Shown: piece after piece, positions 1 through 8,016 of the stretch
Layout: the number at the start of each line of letters is the position of its first letter
How positions within the stretch are numbered: position 1 is the stretch's first letter
Assembly: GCF_003112535.1 (NCBI RefSeq)
Contig: NZ_BEWA01000003.1
Location: forward strand, 372,001-436,000
Source: Streptomyces rishiriensis
GTDB lineage: Bacteria > Actinomycetota > Actinomycetes > Streptomycetales > Streptomycetaceae
Length of the DNA stretch: 64,000 nt
Direction: 5' to 3'
Notes under the pieces: model-generated
The model's database searches: none
The model's input: the letters and a program-made list of their open reading frames with translations, nothing else
Told to the model about the DNA's origin: nothing
Made by a program: the position numbers and the translations under genes

Positions 1-748
1 GCCGGTCACGCGCGTCGAACAGCGCGTCCTTCACCATCTGCTCGTGCGCCGGCGTGAGCCTGGCCACCGGCACCGAGCAGCTGATCGCGTCCCTGGCCGG
101 CGTGCGGTAGGGGATCGCCACGCCGAAGCAGCGCAGACCCAGCGTGTTCTCCTCGCGGTCCACCGAGAAGCCCTGCTCGCGGATCTGGTGCAGCTCCTCG
201 ATGAGCTTCTCGCGGTCCGTGATGGTGTGCTCCGTCAGCGCGGGCAGCGACTCCGGCAGCATCTTGCGGACCTGCTCGTCGGAGTAGGTGCTCAGCAGCG
301 CCTTGCCGAGGGAGGTGGAGTGCGCGGGCAGCCGGCGGCCGACCCGGGTGAAGGGCCGCAGGTAGTGCTGCGACTGGCGGGTGGCGAGGTAGACGACGTT
401 GGTGCCGTCGAGCCGGGCCAGGTGGATGGTCTCGGTGGTGTCGTCCGAGAGCCGGTCCAGGGTCGGGCGGGCGGCGGCGACCACCTCGTCGCCGTCGATG
501 TAGGAGGTGCCGACCAGCAGCGCCCGCACCCCGATGCCGTACCGCGTGCCCGTCGCGTCCGTCTCCACCCAGCCCAGCTCCACCAGGGTGCGCAGCAGCA
601 TGTAGAGGCTCGACTTGGGGTATCCGACGGCCTCCTGGACCGACGCGAGGGAGTGCATTCCTGGGCGGCCGGCGAAGTATTCCAGCAGCTCAACCGTCCG
701 CACCGCGGACTTGACCTGCGCTCCGCCCCCCGTCTCGCCAGCCGACAT
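1..748 (-). CDS. IclR-family transcriptional regulator (3' end cut by window)
   Basis: The first 249 residues of an IclR-type repressor/activator are present; the C-terminus lies outside the window. Translation from the ATG at 748 begins MSAGETGGG. An N-terminal winged helix-turn-helix follows (VELLEYFAGRPGMHSLAS, then GYPKSSLYMLLRTL), roughly residues 12-75. The effector-binding domain follows, with the IclR-typical blocks LLVGTSYIDGDEVV, TETIHLARLDG and LGLRCFGVAIPY. It diverges from the aldehyde dehydrogenase gene across about 120 bp that contains a palindrome, so it probably controls that gene. The effector is unknown; a sugar-acid or keto-acid intermediate is an inference from the neighbour. 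Confidence 0.9.
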   Translation of the reverse strand, partial: MSAGETGGGAQVKSAVRTVELLEYFAGRPGMHSLASVQEAVGYPKSSLYMLLRTLVELGWVETDATGTRYGIGVRALLVGTSYIDGDEVVAAARPTLDRLSDDTTETIHLARLDGTNVVYLATRQSQHYLRPFTRVGRRLPAHSTSLGKALLSTYSDEQVRKMLPESLPALTEHTITDREKLIEELHQIREQGFSVDREENTLGLRCFGVAIPYRTPARDAISCSVPVARLTPAHEQMVKDALFDARDR

Positions 749-812
749 CGCCCTTGACCCCTTCGTTCGACGGGAAATACGCTCCGACAGCATATTCATC
801 ATCAGAGACAGC

Positions 813-828
813 GTTCAGTATATCGAAC
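813..828. promoter_or_regulatory. Candidate IclR operator palindrome
   Basis: The 16-bp sequence GTTCAGTATATCGAAC is palindromic at 12 of 16 positions, with perfect GTTC/GAAC ends and a TATA core. It lies between the divergent IclR and aldehyde dehydrogenase starts, where a local regulator would bind. Assignment to the IclR protein is inferred from position only. Confidence 0.4.
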
Positions 829-871
829 GACCCTGGTGGATGAGCCAGTACCAAACGTGGAGGGACCCGCG

Positions 872-2401
872 GTGGCAGCAGCACCAGTCTGGAGTGTCGA
901 CCCCCGAACCGGGAAGCAGCGTGAACAGGTTGCGGTGGAGGCCACGGCCCAGGAGGTCGACGCCGTCGTCCGCGCCGCGCATGAAGCGCGCGGCTCCCTC
1001 GCGGACCGTACCGTCCGCGCCGCCTTCCTGCGCTCCGCCGCCGACCGGCTGCAGGCGGCCAGGGAGACGCTCGTCGAGGTGGCCGACGCGGAGACCGCGC
1101 TCGGCCCGGTCCGCCTGAACGGCGAGCTGGCCCGCACCTGCTACCAGCTGCGCGCGTTCGCCGACATCGTCGACGAGGGCGCCTTCCTCGACATCGTCGT
1201 CAACCACCCCGACGACACCGCCACCCCGCCCATCCCCGACCTGCGCCGCTACAAGGTGCCGCTCGGCGTGGTGGCCGTGTACTCGGCGTCCAACTTCCCC
1301 TTCGCCTTCTCGGTCGCGGGCGGCGACACCGCGAGCGCGCTGGCGGCCGGCAACCCGGTCGTCGTCAAGTCGCACCCCGACCACCCGGGCCTGTCCGAGC
1401 TGGTCGCCAAGGTGGTGCGCAACGCCGCCGCCGAGCACGGCATCCCGGCGGACGTGCTGGGTCTGGTCCACGGCTTCGAGGCCGGCGTCGAGCTGATCAA
1501 GCACCCGCTGGTCGCCGCGGCCGGTTTCACCGGCTCGATCCGCGGCGGTCGGGCCCTGTTCGACGCGGCCGCCGCCCGGCCGACGCCGATCCCCTTCCAC
1601 GGCGAGCTGGGCTCGCTGAACCCCGTCGTGGTGACCGAGGCGGCCGCCGCCGAGCGCGCCGAGGCCATCGGGACCGGGCTCGCCGGGTCGATGACGCTGG
1701 GCGTCGGTCAGTTCTGCGTCAAGCCCGGCCTGGTGCTGGTGCCCTCCGGCGCGGCCGGCGACGGACTGGTCAAGTCGCTCACGGACGCGGTGAGCGACAC
1801 CGACGCGGGCGTGCTGCTCGACCACCGGATGCGGGACAACTTCATCGCCGGGGTCCGCGAGCGCGCGGAGCTGGCCGACGTGGAGTCGCCGGTGACGCCC
1901 GGCGCGGGCGGCGAGCACACCGTCAGCGCGGGCTTCCTGACCGTGCCCGCGGCCCGGCTCGCCGCCGAGGGCGAGCACGACCTGCTCCTGGAGGAGTGCT
2001 TCGGGCCGGTCACCGTGGTGGCCCGCTACGAGGACGAGGACGAGGTCAGGGCCGTGCTGTCGCGGCTGCCGGGCAACCTCACGGCGACCGTCCAGCTGTC
2101 CGAGGGCGAGGCCGCCGGCGAGGGGCGCGGCGGGGAGATCCTCGCCGAGCTGACGCCGCTCGCCGGGCGGGTGCTGGTGAACGGCTGGCCCACCGGCGTC
2201 GCCGTCGCGCCGGCTCAGCACCACGGAGGGCCCTACCCGGCCACGACGTCGACCTCCACGTCGGTGGGCGGCACGGCGATCGAACGCTGGCTGCGGCCCG
2301 TCGCCTACCAGAACACCCCCGCCGCGCTCCTGCCGGTCGAGCTCCGGGACGAGAACGAGCTGGGCCTTCCCCGGAGGTTCAACGGGCGTCTGGAGCGGTA
2401 G
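872..2401 (+). CDS. NADP-type aldehyde dehydrogenase, 2,5-dioxovalerate (alpha-ketoglutarate semialdehyde) type
   Basis: A 509-residue ALDH-superfamily enzyme. The catalytic cysteine is in GQFCVKPGLVL (about Cys282) and the general-base glutamate in GELGSLNPVVV (about Glu245). The GQFC.KPGL context is typical of the alpha-ketoglutaric semialdehyde dehydrogenase branch, which oxidises 2,5-dioxopentanoate to 2-oxoglutarate at the end of oxidative sugar-acid or hydroxyproline catabolism. The GTG at 872 was chosen because GGAGGG lies 7 nt upstream; an in-frame GTG at 836 has no such site. It diverges from an IclR regulator, a usual arrangement for such catabolic genes. The upstream pathway enzymes are not in the window, so the substrate is inferred. 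Confidence 0.85.
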   Translation: MAAAPVWSVDPRTGKQREQVAVEATAQEVDAVVRAAHEARGSLADRTVRAAFLRSAADRLQAARETLVEVADAETALGPVRLNGELARTCYQLRAFADIVDEGAFLDIVVNHPDDTATPPIPDLRRYKVPLGVVAVYSASNFPFAFSVAGGDTASALAAGNPVVVKSHPDHPGLSELVAKVVRNAAAEHGIPADVLGLVHGFEAGVELIKHPLVAAAGFTGSIRGGRALFDAAAARPTPIPFHGELGSLNPVVVTEAAAAERAEAIGTGLAGSMTLGVGQFCVKPGLVLVPSGAAGDGLVKSLTDAVSDTDAGVLLDHRMRDNFIAGVRERAELADVESPVTPGAGGEHTVSAGFLTVPAARLAAEGEHDLLLEECFGPVTVVARYEDEDEVRAVLSRLPGNLTATVQLSEGEAAGEGRGGEILAELTPLAGRVLVNGWPTGVAVAPAQHHGGPYPATTSTSTSVGGTAIERWLRPVAYQNTPAALLPVELRDENELGLPRRFNGRLER

Positions 2402-2447
2402 CGCGCAGCGCTCCCCGCGCCGGCGGCCTCACCCCGATAATCAGGTC

Positions 2448-3056
2448 ATGGACGTTTCGCTTCCCGAACTGCCCTTCCCTCTGCGCACCTACGGTCCCGA
2501 CGGGCACTGGTCCCACGAGGACGGGGTGCTCACCGGGTGGGCCGGGGCCCGGCAGGACCGGTTCGTGCCGCCCACCGGCGACGGGGTGGAACCCGCCGCC
2601 GACGCCCCCCGGCTGCTGGGGGCGCCGGAAGGCGACTTCCAGTTGATCGCACGGGTCACCGTGGGGTTCAACTGGGCCTTCGACGCGGGGGCGTTGTACG
2701 TCCACGTCGGCGAACGGGCCTGGGCCAAGCTGTGCCTGGAGTACTCCCCGGACGTGGCCACCGTCTGCACGGTGGTCACCCGGGGGCACTCCGACGACGC
2801 CAACTCCTTCACCGTGGAGGGCAGTTCCGTCTGGCTCCGGGTGAGCCGGACCGGCCGAGCCTTCGCCTTCCACGCCTCCCGGGACGGCTGGCGCTGGACC
2901 TTCGTCCGGCTGTTCACGCTGGGCGAGGAGAAGGAGACCGGCGCGGCCCTGGTCGGCTTCATGACGCAGTCGCCGATGGGGGAGGGGTGCGTCGTGACCT
3001 ACGACCACCTGGAGTTCCGGCCCGACTGGCCGGACGACCTGCGGGACGGCAGCTAG
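2448..3056 (+). CDS. DUF1349 (concanavalin A-like lectin/glucanase fold) protein
   Basis: A 202-residue cytoplasmic protein of the DUF1349 family, a single jelly-roll domain often annotated as regulation of enolase protein 1. Characteristic stretches are NWAFDAGALYVHVGERAWAK, CLEYSPDVATVCTVVT, WLRVSRTG, FAFHASRDGWRWTFVRLF and VGFMTQSPMGEGC. There is no signal peptide or membrane segment. No ribosome-binding site precedes ATG 2448; GATAAT sits only 6 nt upstream and could be a -10 box giving a leaderless message, but no good -35 is visible. The biochemical role of the family is not established. Its stop codon overlaps the edge of the adjoining insertion element, so the native 3' end may have been altered. 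Confidence 0.8.
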   Translation: MDVSLPELPFPLRTYGPDGHWSHEDGVLTGWAGARQDRFVPPTGDGVEPAADAPRLLGAPEGDFQLIARVTVGFNWAFDAGALYVHVGERAWAKLCLEYSPDVATVCTVVTRGHSDDANSFTVEGSSVWLRVSRTGRAFAFHASRDGWRWTFVRLFTLGEEKETGAALVGFMTQSPMGEGCVVTYDHLEFRPDWPDDLRDGS

Positions 3057-3763
3057 TGTCCCGGTCCGGAGATCCTGTCGCAGTAGCGGCAGATGCGGTC
3101 GATGGTCTGGTCTGCGGTCTTGGTCCACTTGAAAGGCCTGGCCTGCTCGTTCCAGGTCTTGATCCAGTTCTCCAGGGCGGTCTCCAGCTCGTCGTGTGAG
3201 CAGAACACGCCGCGTTCGAGGCAGCGCCGCTGGAGTTCGGCGAACCACCGCTCGACCTGGTTGATCCAGGACGAGTAGGTCGGTGTGAAGTGCGGCTCGA
3301 ACCGGGGATGGGCCAGAAGCCACTTGTGGACCACCGGCGCCTTGTGGGCCGAGAGGCTGTCGCAGATCACGTGGGCCGCCAGGCCGGGATCGGTCTGGCG
3401 GTCGATCTCGTCGAGGAAGTCGCGGAAGTCCACGGCCCGGTGCTGCGCGGACAGCCTCCCGATCACCTTGCCGGTGGCGGTGTTCAGGGCGTCGGTGATG
3501 GTGCGGGGCACGCCGGGACGCGGCTCGTCGGACAGGCCGTCGAGACGGCGTTGCAGGAATCTGGTCCGCCACCGGCTCACGGTCCCGCGATCGGTGTCCA
3601 GCCGCGCGGCCACCGCGGTGTTGTTCAGCCCGTCCGCGCAGGCCAGCACGATCCGTGCCCGCTTGGCCAGACCCTGCGCGGTGGTCCGCCGTTTGGCCCA
3701 CCCCTGCAACACCAGCCGCTCGTCCTCGGACAACACCAGCGGTTGCAGCCTGCTGTCCCCCAT
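3053..3763 (-). pseudogene. IS630 transposase with in-frame internal deletion (first catalytic Asp lost)
   Basis: A 236-residue frame against about 340-360 for full-length relatives. The N-terminal helix-turn-helix is intact to about residue 90 (GLNNTAVAARLDTDRGTVSR, then DGLSDEPRPGVPRTIT). The next residues, DALNTATGKVIGRL, belong to the block that normally follows the first catalytic aspartate (CVDEKSQ region), so about 105-115 residues are missing without a frameshift. The second Asp (ICDSLSAHK) and the Glu (SSWINQVERWFAELQ) remain. With one member of the DDE triad gone it should be inactive. The estimate of missing length rests on remembered family structure rather than an alignment. Confidence 0.8.
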
Positions 3764-3835
3764 TCCTCCAGCAGACCGCAGCCACCAGCCGCTGTCACCG
3801 CCCGAGCCGAAATCTGAAACGAACCGCGACTCACG
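3053..3835 (-). mobile_element. Internally deleted IS630-family insertion sequence
   Basis: The element holds one transposase frame and short flanks. The left edge abuts the DUF1349 stop at a CTAG, compatible with the TA target of IS630/Tc1 elements. The ends are only weakly matched: AGTGTCCCGGTCCGGAGAT near 3055-3073 resembles the complement of the sequence around 3806-3835 (AGTCGCGGTTCG...AGAT), so the right boundary is approximate. At about 0.78 kb it is shorter than the usual 1.0-1.2 kb because the transposase lost an internal segment. Confidence 0.6.
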
Positions 3836-3887
3836 TGGCGAGACGTGAACTCAAGACCAGATCACCAGGTGCTGTCCGCCGCCGGGC

Positions 3888-4763
3888 TCAGACGCGGTCG
3901 GCCGCGATCAGGACGTACTGGAACGAGCCGTCCCGGTAGGACTCGATGAACGCCTCCTCGATCCCGGTGACCAGCGACGACGTGGCCCGCAGCTCCCAGT
4001 AGGGCAGGGTGTCCGCGGTGAGGTCCACGATCGTGTGCGGCACGAGCCGGTTGTCCGCCATGGCCCGCAGATACTCGCGGCGGGAGTGGATGTTGCACTC
4101 GAAGTGGGCGTTGATCCGGGAGACCCACTTCGACGGCTGGCCGTAGCGGGGGTTCCAGCAGCCGGTGATCGTCACGTACCGGCCGCCCGTCTTCAGGAAG
4201 CGGGAGTGCTCGGCGAACAGGTCGTGGAGGTCGACGTACATGGTCGACTCGTTGTTCCACGAGGCCGTGACGCTGCCCTTGCCGAAGGGCGTGTCGAGCA
4301 TGTTGCACACGCGGGAGCGGACGCGGTCGTCGATGCGCAGTTCCCTCGCCCGCCTGTTGCCGAAGTCGGCCTGGGTGGCGGACAGGGTGACGCCCTCGAC
4401 CCTGCAGCCGAAGCGGCGGTGGGCCATGACCATGGACCCGCCGCGCCCGCAGCCGGCGTCGACGAGGGTGTCGTCGGGACCGACGGGGCCGAGGTGGTCC
4501 ATGAGGAACTCCGCCTGCGCCGACTCCAGCCGGTGCAGCTCCGCGACGAGCTTCTTCTCGTACTCGCTGTGGGCCGGGTCGCCGAGCGCGGCGTGGTCCA
4601 CGGCGCCGATGCCGTAGTGGTGGTGGTAGAGGCCGTCCACGTCGCCGAGGCGGAGGTTGACCGGCCGTGCCTCGTTGTTCCAGTAGCGGGCGATGTCCTC
4701 CTGGTAGGCCGTCGCCGGGGCCGGGATCTTCGCGGTGGCGGTGGGGGTCGTCTCAGTGGTCAC
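3888..4763 (-). CDS. Geranyl diphosphate 2-C-methyltransferase
   Basis: A 291-residue SAM-dependent methyltransferase. The SAM-binding motif LVDAGCGRGGSM lies at about residues 100-111, after YWNNEARPVNLRLGDVDGLY and the HHHYGIGAV block characteristic of the GPP C-methyltransferase family (SCO7701 type). It converts geranyl diphosphate to (E)-2-methylgeranyl diphosphate, the substrate of the 2-methylisoborneol synthase encoded immediately upstream. The GTG start at 4763 lies 16 nt after the synthase stop, so the two are co-transcribed; AAGGAACGG overlaps the upstream stop codon. No membrane segment is present. The assignment is strong because family signature and partner gene agree. Confidence 0.93.
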   Translation of the reverse strand: MTTETTPTATAKIPAPATAYQEDIARYWNNEARPVNLRLGDVDGLYHHHYGIGAVDHAALGDPAHSEYEKKLVAELHRLESAQAEFLMDHLGPVGPDDTLVDAGCGRGGSMVMAHRRFGCRVEGVTLSATQADFGNRRARELRIDDRVRSRVCNMLDTPFGKGSVTASWNNESTMYVDLHDLFAEHSRFLKTGGRYVTITGCWNPRYGQPSKWVSRINAHFECNIHSRREYLRAMADNRLVPHTIVDLTADTLPYWELRATSSLVTGIEEAFIESYRDGSFQYVLIAADRV

Positions 4764-4779
4764 AGAAGAAGTCCGTTCC

Positions 4780-6150
4780 TTACCAGAAGTCGGGCAGGCT
4801 GTAGCGGTAGGTGTTGGTGCGGTGCCAGTCGTGGTTGCCGTCGACCCAGGCGGCCACGCCCTTGAGGAAACGCAGCACGGGGGGCAGGGGGCAGGCCGCC
4901 GCGAGCTCGGCCGCGGCGGCCTCGAAGGCGTGCTGGAGCTCGTTGTGGACCTCGACGGCCTTCAGATAGGCGTCGCGCTCGGAGAGCCCCTCGCGTTCCG
5001 CGATCACCACCGGAAGGTTCAGGTGGTGGCCCGGGCCGTCGAGTTCCTTGGTGTACGAGTAGAGGTCGTTGACGATGGTGGTGGCGTTGCCGGCGAGCGC
5101 GATGACCCGTTGCGTCTCCGGCCGGGCGTGCAGGTCGGCGGGCAGTTCGTAGCCGCCGACGGTGTCGGTGATCGTGGGGCAGGGGCGGAAGTTGTTGAAC
5201 TGGCGCATCGCCAGGTACTCCCACACCTCCGGGACGTGACCGGTCTGCGCCCAGGCGGCCTCGGCGAGATAGCCCATGTGCAGCCGGGCCATGTCGTGCC
5301 GGTAGCGGTCGGCCTGCGAGGGCGAGGCCGCGCGGACGAAGTGGTCCATCGCGCTGCGGTAGGCCCGGCGCGGGGCGTCCGACGTGAGGGATTCGCGCCA
5401 GGCCGGCGCGTACTGCGCGGTGGTGTGGAAGGGGTCGAGCGCGGTGTGCGCCAGGAGGAGACGCCCGCCGAGGCCGACGGGCGACCCGCCGTGGTCCTCG
5501 CAGTAGCAGTCGTCCAGCGCGTTCTCCGCGACCATGAGCCGCGTGGCGAGCATCAGGTGGTCCACCGTCGGTGCGTCGGGGTGGCAGCCGACCATGTAGC
5601 GGCCGACGGAGAAGCCGTCGAACTGCCCCTCCCACTCCTCGGGATAGAGCTGGACGTCGTCCTCGGCCCAGCGCTTGATCCGGCGGCTCACCTCCTCGAC
5701 GCGCGCGGGGTCGGGCTCCGGGACGGGATGGTGGTAGAGACCGGGGACGGCTCGCCCCGCGGCCGGAGCGGGCGCCGGGGACGGCGGGTCCGGGAGCCGG
5801 GGTGCGGGCCGGCCGGCCAGGGAGAGCGAGGTCGTGCCCAGCCCGGTGGGTCCGTGCGGGATCCCGCGGAGGGGGGAGCCGGCCGCGGCAGCGTCGGGCG
5901 CGTCCCGTACGGCGCGGACGGGCGCCGGGGGCGAGGGTGTCGGCGGTGGCGGGCCGGGGAGGGTGACCGGCGGATGCAGTGCCGCCAGAAAGCCGGACGC
6001 GGTCGGCCTGACCGGAGGGGCCGGCGTGACCGGCCTGACCGGAGGGGCCGGCGTGACCGGGAGCGCCGGTGCGAGGGCGTCCGGCAGCGCTGTGGGCGGC
6101 GTCGGCCGCCGCTCAGGGGGAGATGACCCTACGGGCCTGGAGTCGGGCAT
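4780..6150 (-). CDS. 2-Methylisoborneol synthase (class I terpene cyclase, encapsulin cargo)
   Basis: A 456-residue monoterpenoid cyclase that ionises 2-methyl-GPP and cyclises it to the earthy odorant 2-methylisoborneol. The Asp-rich metal motif is DDCYCED (about 213-219) and the second metal motif is NDLYSYTKE (361-369). The first ~135 residues are a Pro/Ala-rich disordered extension with short hydrophobic islands (ASGFLAALHPP, LGTTSLSLAGRPAP, GLYHHPVPEP), the kind of region known to direct this enzyme into family 2B encapsulins. The extension includes a tandem VTPAPPVRP duplication. ATG 6150 is preceded by AAGGAG at 7 nt. The gene lies between the shell gene and the methyltransferase on one strand. 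Confidence 0.95.
   Translation of the reverse strand: MPDSRPVGSSPPERRPTPPTALPDALAPALPVTPAPPVRPVTPAPPVRPTASGFLAALHPPVTLPGPPPPTPSPPAPVRAVRDAPDAAAAGSPLRGIPHGPTGLGTTSLSLAGRPAPRLPDPPSPAPAPAAGRAVPGLYHHPVPEPDPARVEEVSRRIKRWAEDDVQLYPEEWEGQFDGFSVGRYMVGCHPDAPTVDHLMLATRLMVAENALDDCYCEDHGGSPVGLGGRLLLAHTALDPFHTTAQYAPAWRESLTSDAPRRAYRSAMDHFVRAASPSQADRYRHDMARLHMGYLAEAAWAQTGHVPEVWEYLAMRQFNNFRPCPTITDTVGGYELPADLHARPETQRVIALAGNATTIVNDLYSYTKELDGPGHHLNLPVVIAEREGLSERDAYLKAVEVHNELQHAFEAAAAELAAACPLPPVLRFLKGVAAWVDGNHDWHRTNTYRYSLPDFW
6004..6057 (-). repeat. Perfect 27-bp tandem direct repeat in the cargo-loading region
   Basis: Two identical 27-bp copies occupy 6004-6030 and 6031-6057. They encode the 9-residue unit VTPAPPVRP twice (about residues 32-49 of the synthase). 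The unit length is a multiple of three, so copy-number change would keep the frame. Confidence 0.9.
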
Positions 6151-6230
6151 CGGCGGCTCCTTGCTGCGGTGGGACGGGCGCCCCGTCGTGCGTGGGGCGT
6201 CGGACGTGGACCTGCGACGGACCGGTGGCC

Positions 6231-7646
6231 TCAGCGCGGCCTGGGGGCGATCTGCACGTTCTCCATCACGCCGAGGGCGTCGGGCAGGAGCACCGCGGCG
6301 GAGTAGTAGGTGCTGACGAGGTAGGAGGTGATGGCCTGGGCGTCGATGCCCATGAACCGCACGGAGAGCCCCGGTTCGTACTCGTCGGTCAGCCCTGTCC
6401 GCCGCAGGCCGATGACGCCCTGGTTCTTCTCGCCCGTGCGCATCGCGATGATGGAGCTGGTCTGCTGCTCGCTGATCGGGATCTTGTCGCAGGGCAGGAT
6501 GGGGACCCCGCGCCAGGCGGGGACGGACTGCCCGTCGAGTTCGACGTGGTCGGGGTAGAGACCGCAGGCGGTGAACCCGCGTCCGATGGCGGCGATGGTC
6601 CTGGGGTGGGCGAGGAACATCCTCGTGCCGCGCCGGCGGCAGAGCAGATCGTCCATGTCGTCCGGGGTCGGCGGGCCGGAGCGGGGCTGGACGCGCTGCT
6701 TGAGGTCGGCGTTGTGCAGCAGCCCGAACTCGCGGTTGTTGATCAGCTCGTGTTCCTGACGCTCACGCAACGCCTCGACGGTGAGCCTGAGTTGCTCCTC
6801 GCTCTGGTTCATCGGCCCGTTGTAGAGGTCGGCGACCCGGGTGTGGATCCGCAGCACGGTCTGTGCGACGGAGAGCTCGTACTCGCGGGGCTTCAGCTCG
6901 TAGTCGACGAAGGTGCCGGGCAGGTCGGCCTCGCCGACGTGACCGGCCGACAGGGCGATCTCGGCCTCGCCGTGCTTGTTCTGCCGTCGCCGCGCGCGGG
7001 AGCCGAACGCGTCGACATGGGCCCGAAGGCGGGGCACGCAGGCCTGGACGGCGAGGAAGTCGGCACGGGAGAGCGTGAGCAGGGTGCCGGAGGTCTCGGC
7101 GGTGACCGTGCAGTCGTGGCGGGCTTCGCCGTCCGACAGCGCGTGCTCGCCGAAGTGGTCGCCGTCCGCGAGCACCGCGACGGCGATCTCTCCGCCGTAC
7201 TTGCCCTCGGAGGTCCGGCTGACCCGGCCGCGGGCGATCAGGTGGATGCGGTCCGCGGGGCTGCCGCGCTCGACGAGGACCTCGCCCGCCGCGAAGTCGC
7301 GCTGCGCGCAGCGGTCGGCCAGGGCGGTCAGGGCTTCCGTGTCCTCGAATCCGCGCAGGAGGGCCAGTTCACCCAGCTCCAGGGGGATCACCCGGACCGT
7401 GGCGCCCTCCTGGACGAACTCGATGCGCCCGTCGCCGAGGGTGTGGCGCAACCGCCGGTTGACCCGGTAGGCGCCGCCCTCGGCCTCGACCCAGGGCAGC
7501 ATCCGCAGCAACCAGCGGGAGGTGATCGCCTGCATCTGCGGGGCGGACTTGGCGGTGGTGGCGAGGTTGCGGGCGGCGGCCGTGCTCAGGGACTGCTGCG
7601 GTGCGGCGGGCGGGGTCTGGGCTGCCGGGATGCTGTCGGCGGACAT
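6231..7646 (-). CDS. eshA: Family 2B encapsulin shell protein with cyclic nucleotide-binding domain (EshA type)
   Basis: A 471-residue shell protein with the HK97-like fold that assembles a protein nanocompartment. A cyclic nucleotide-binding domain is inserted at about residues 90-215; its phosphate-binding cassette reads [18 protein letters not shown] (Glu167, Arg176). The C-terminal half carries encapsulin-type stretches such as [34 protein letters not shown] and [17 protein letters not shown]. Relatives in S. griseus and S. coelicolor are the abundant multimeric protein EshA, linked to development and ppGpp-dependent antibiotic production. ATG 7646 was chosen because AAGGAG lies about 10 nt upstream; an in-frame extension reaches 7820. 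It is the first gene of the operon. The bound nucleotide is unknown. Confidence 0.93.
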   Translation of the reverse strand: MSADSIPAAQTPPAAPQQSLSTAAARNLATTAKSAPQMQAITSRWLLRMLPWVEAEGGAYRVNRRLRHTLGDGRIEFVQEGATVRVIPLELGELALLRGFEDTEALTALADRCAQRDFAAGEVLVERGSPADRIHLIARGRVSRTSEGKYGGEIAVAVLADGDHFGEHALSDGEARHDCTVTAETSGTLLTLSRADFLAVQACVPRLRAHVDAFGSRARRRQNKHGEAEIALSAGHVGEADLPGTFVDYELKPREYELSVAQTVLRIHTRVADLYNGPMNQSEEQLRLTVEALRERQEHELINNREFGLLHNADLKQRVQPRSGPPTPDDMDDLLCRRRGTRMFLAHPRTIAAIGRGFTACGLYPDHVELDGQSVPAWRGVPILPCDKIPISEQQTSSIIAMRTGEKNQGVIGLRRTGLTDEYEPGLSVRFMGIDAQAITSYLVSTYYSAAVLLPDALGVMENVQIAPRPR

Positions 7647-7701
7647 CGGCGGGCTTTCTCCTTGGACGACGGGTCGTCCGGCGCACACGGGTGCGCCGAC
7701 C

Positions 7702-7800
7702 GGGAGACAGGAGGGCAGGAGGACAGGAGGACAGGAGGGCAGGAGGGCAGGAAGACAGGAGGGCAGGGAGAGGGGGAGAGGGGAGGCAGGGAGGAGGGGG
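7702..7800. repeat. Polypurine tract of short tandem units upstream of the encapsulin gene
   Basis: About 100 bp on the plus strand consist almost entirely of G and A with scattered C, built from 8-9 bp units such as ACAGGAGG and CAGGAGGG. The stretch lies within the intergenic interval 7647-8016 between the divergent encapsulin and GNAT genes. In the encapsulin leader it would be transcribed as repeated CCUCCUGUC. I see no further gene in that interval. Confidence 0.85.
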
Positions 7801-8016
7801 CGACGGGCGGGAAGGATCACGGGAATCCGTCCGCCTGCAGAAAGCTAGCCGCTGGACCGGCCGCCTCCACCGGGGAGACGGGATGCTTACCCCGAAGCGG
7901 TGACAATCGGTTGAATGCGGTTTATCGGTCCGCGAGGTGGCGTCGCCCCGCCCTCGCACGCTTCGGCGGGCCGGGCGGTCCGGAACCGGCGGGACGGCCG
8001 TCACGTCCTCACCTGC

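Noticed and set aside
815..2224. 469-codon open frame antisense to the aldehyde dehydrogenase
   Set aside because: No recognisable motif, and the plus-strand enzyme has its catalytic residues and ribosome-binding site.
3888..7646. Reporting the encapsulin/terpene operon as a wholly new system
   Set aside because: Family 2B encapsulins with 2-methylisoborneol synthase cargo and EshA proteins are already known; only details here may be new.
7702..7800. Possible CRISPR-like repeat array
   Set aside because: Units are 8-9 bp, contiguous and lack spacers; no cas gene is present.
7860..7900. SigB-like GGGTAA upstream of the encapsulin gene on the minus strand
   Set aside because: No GNNT at 14-16 nt; the nearest GATT is at 12 nt, so it fails the spacing requirement.
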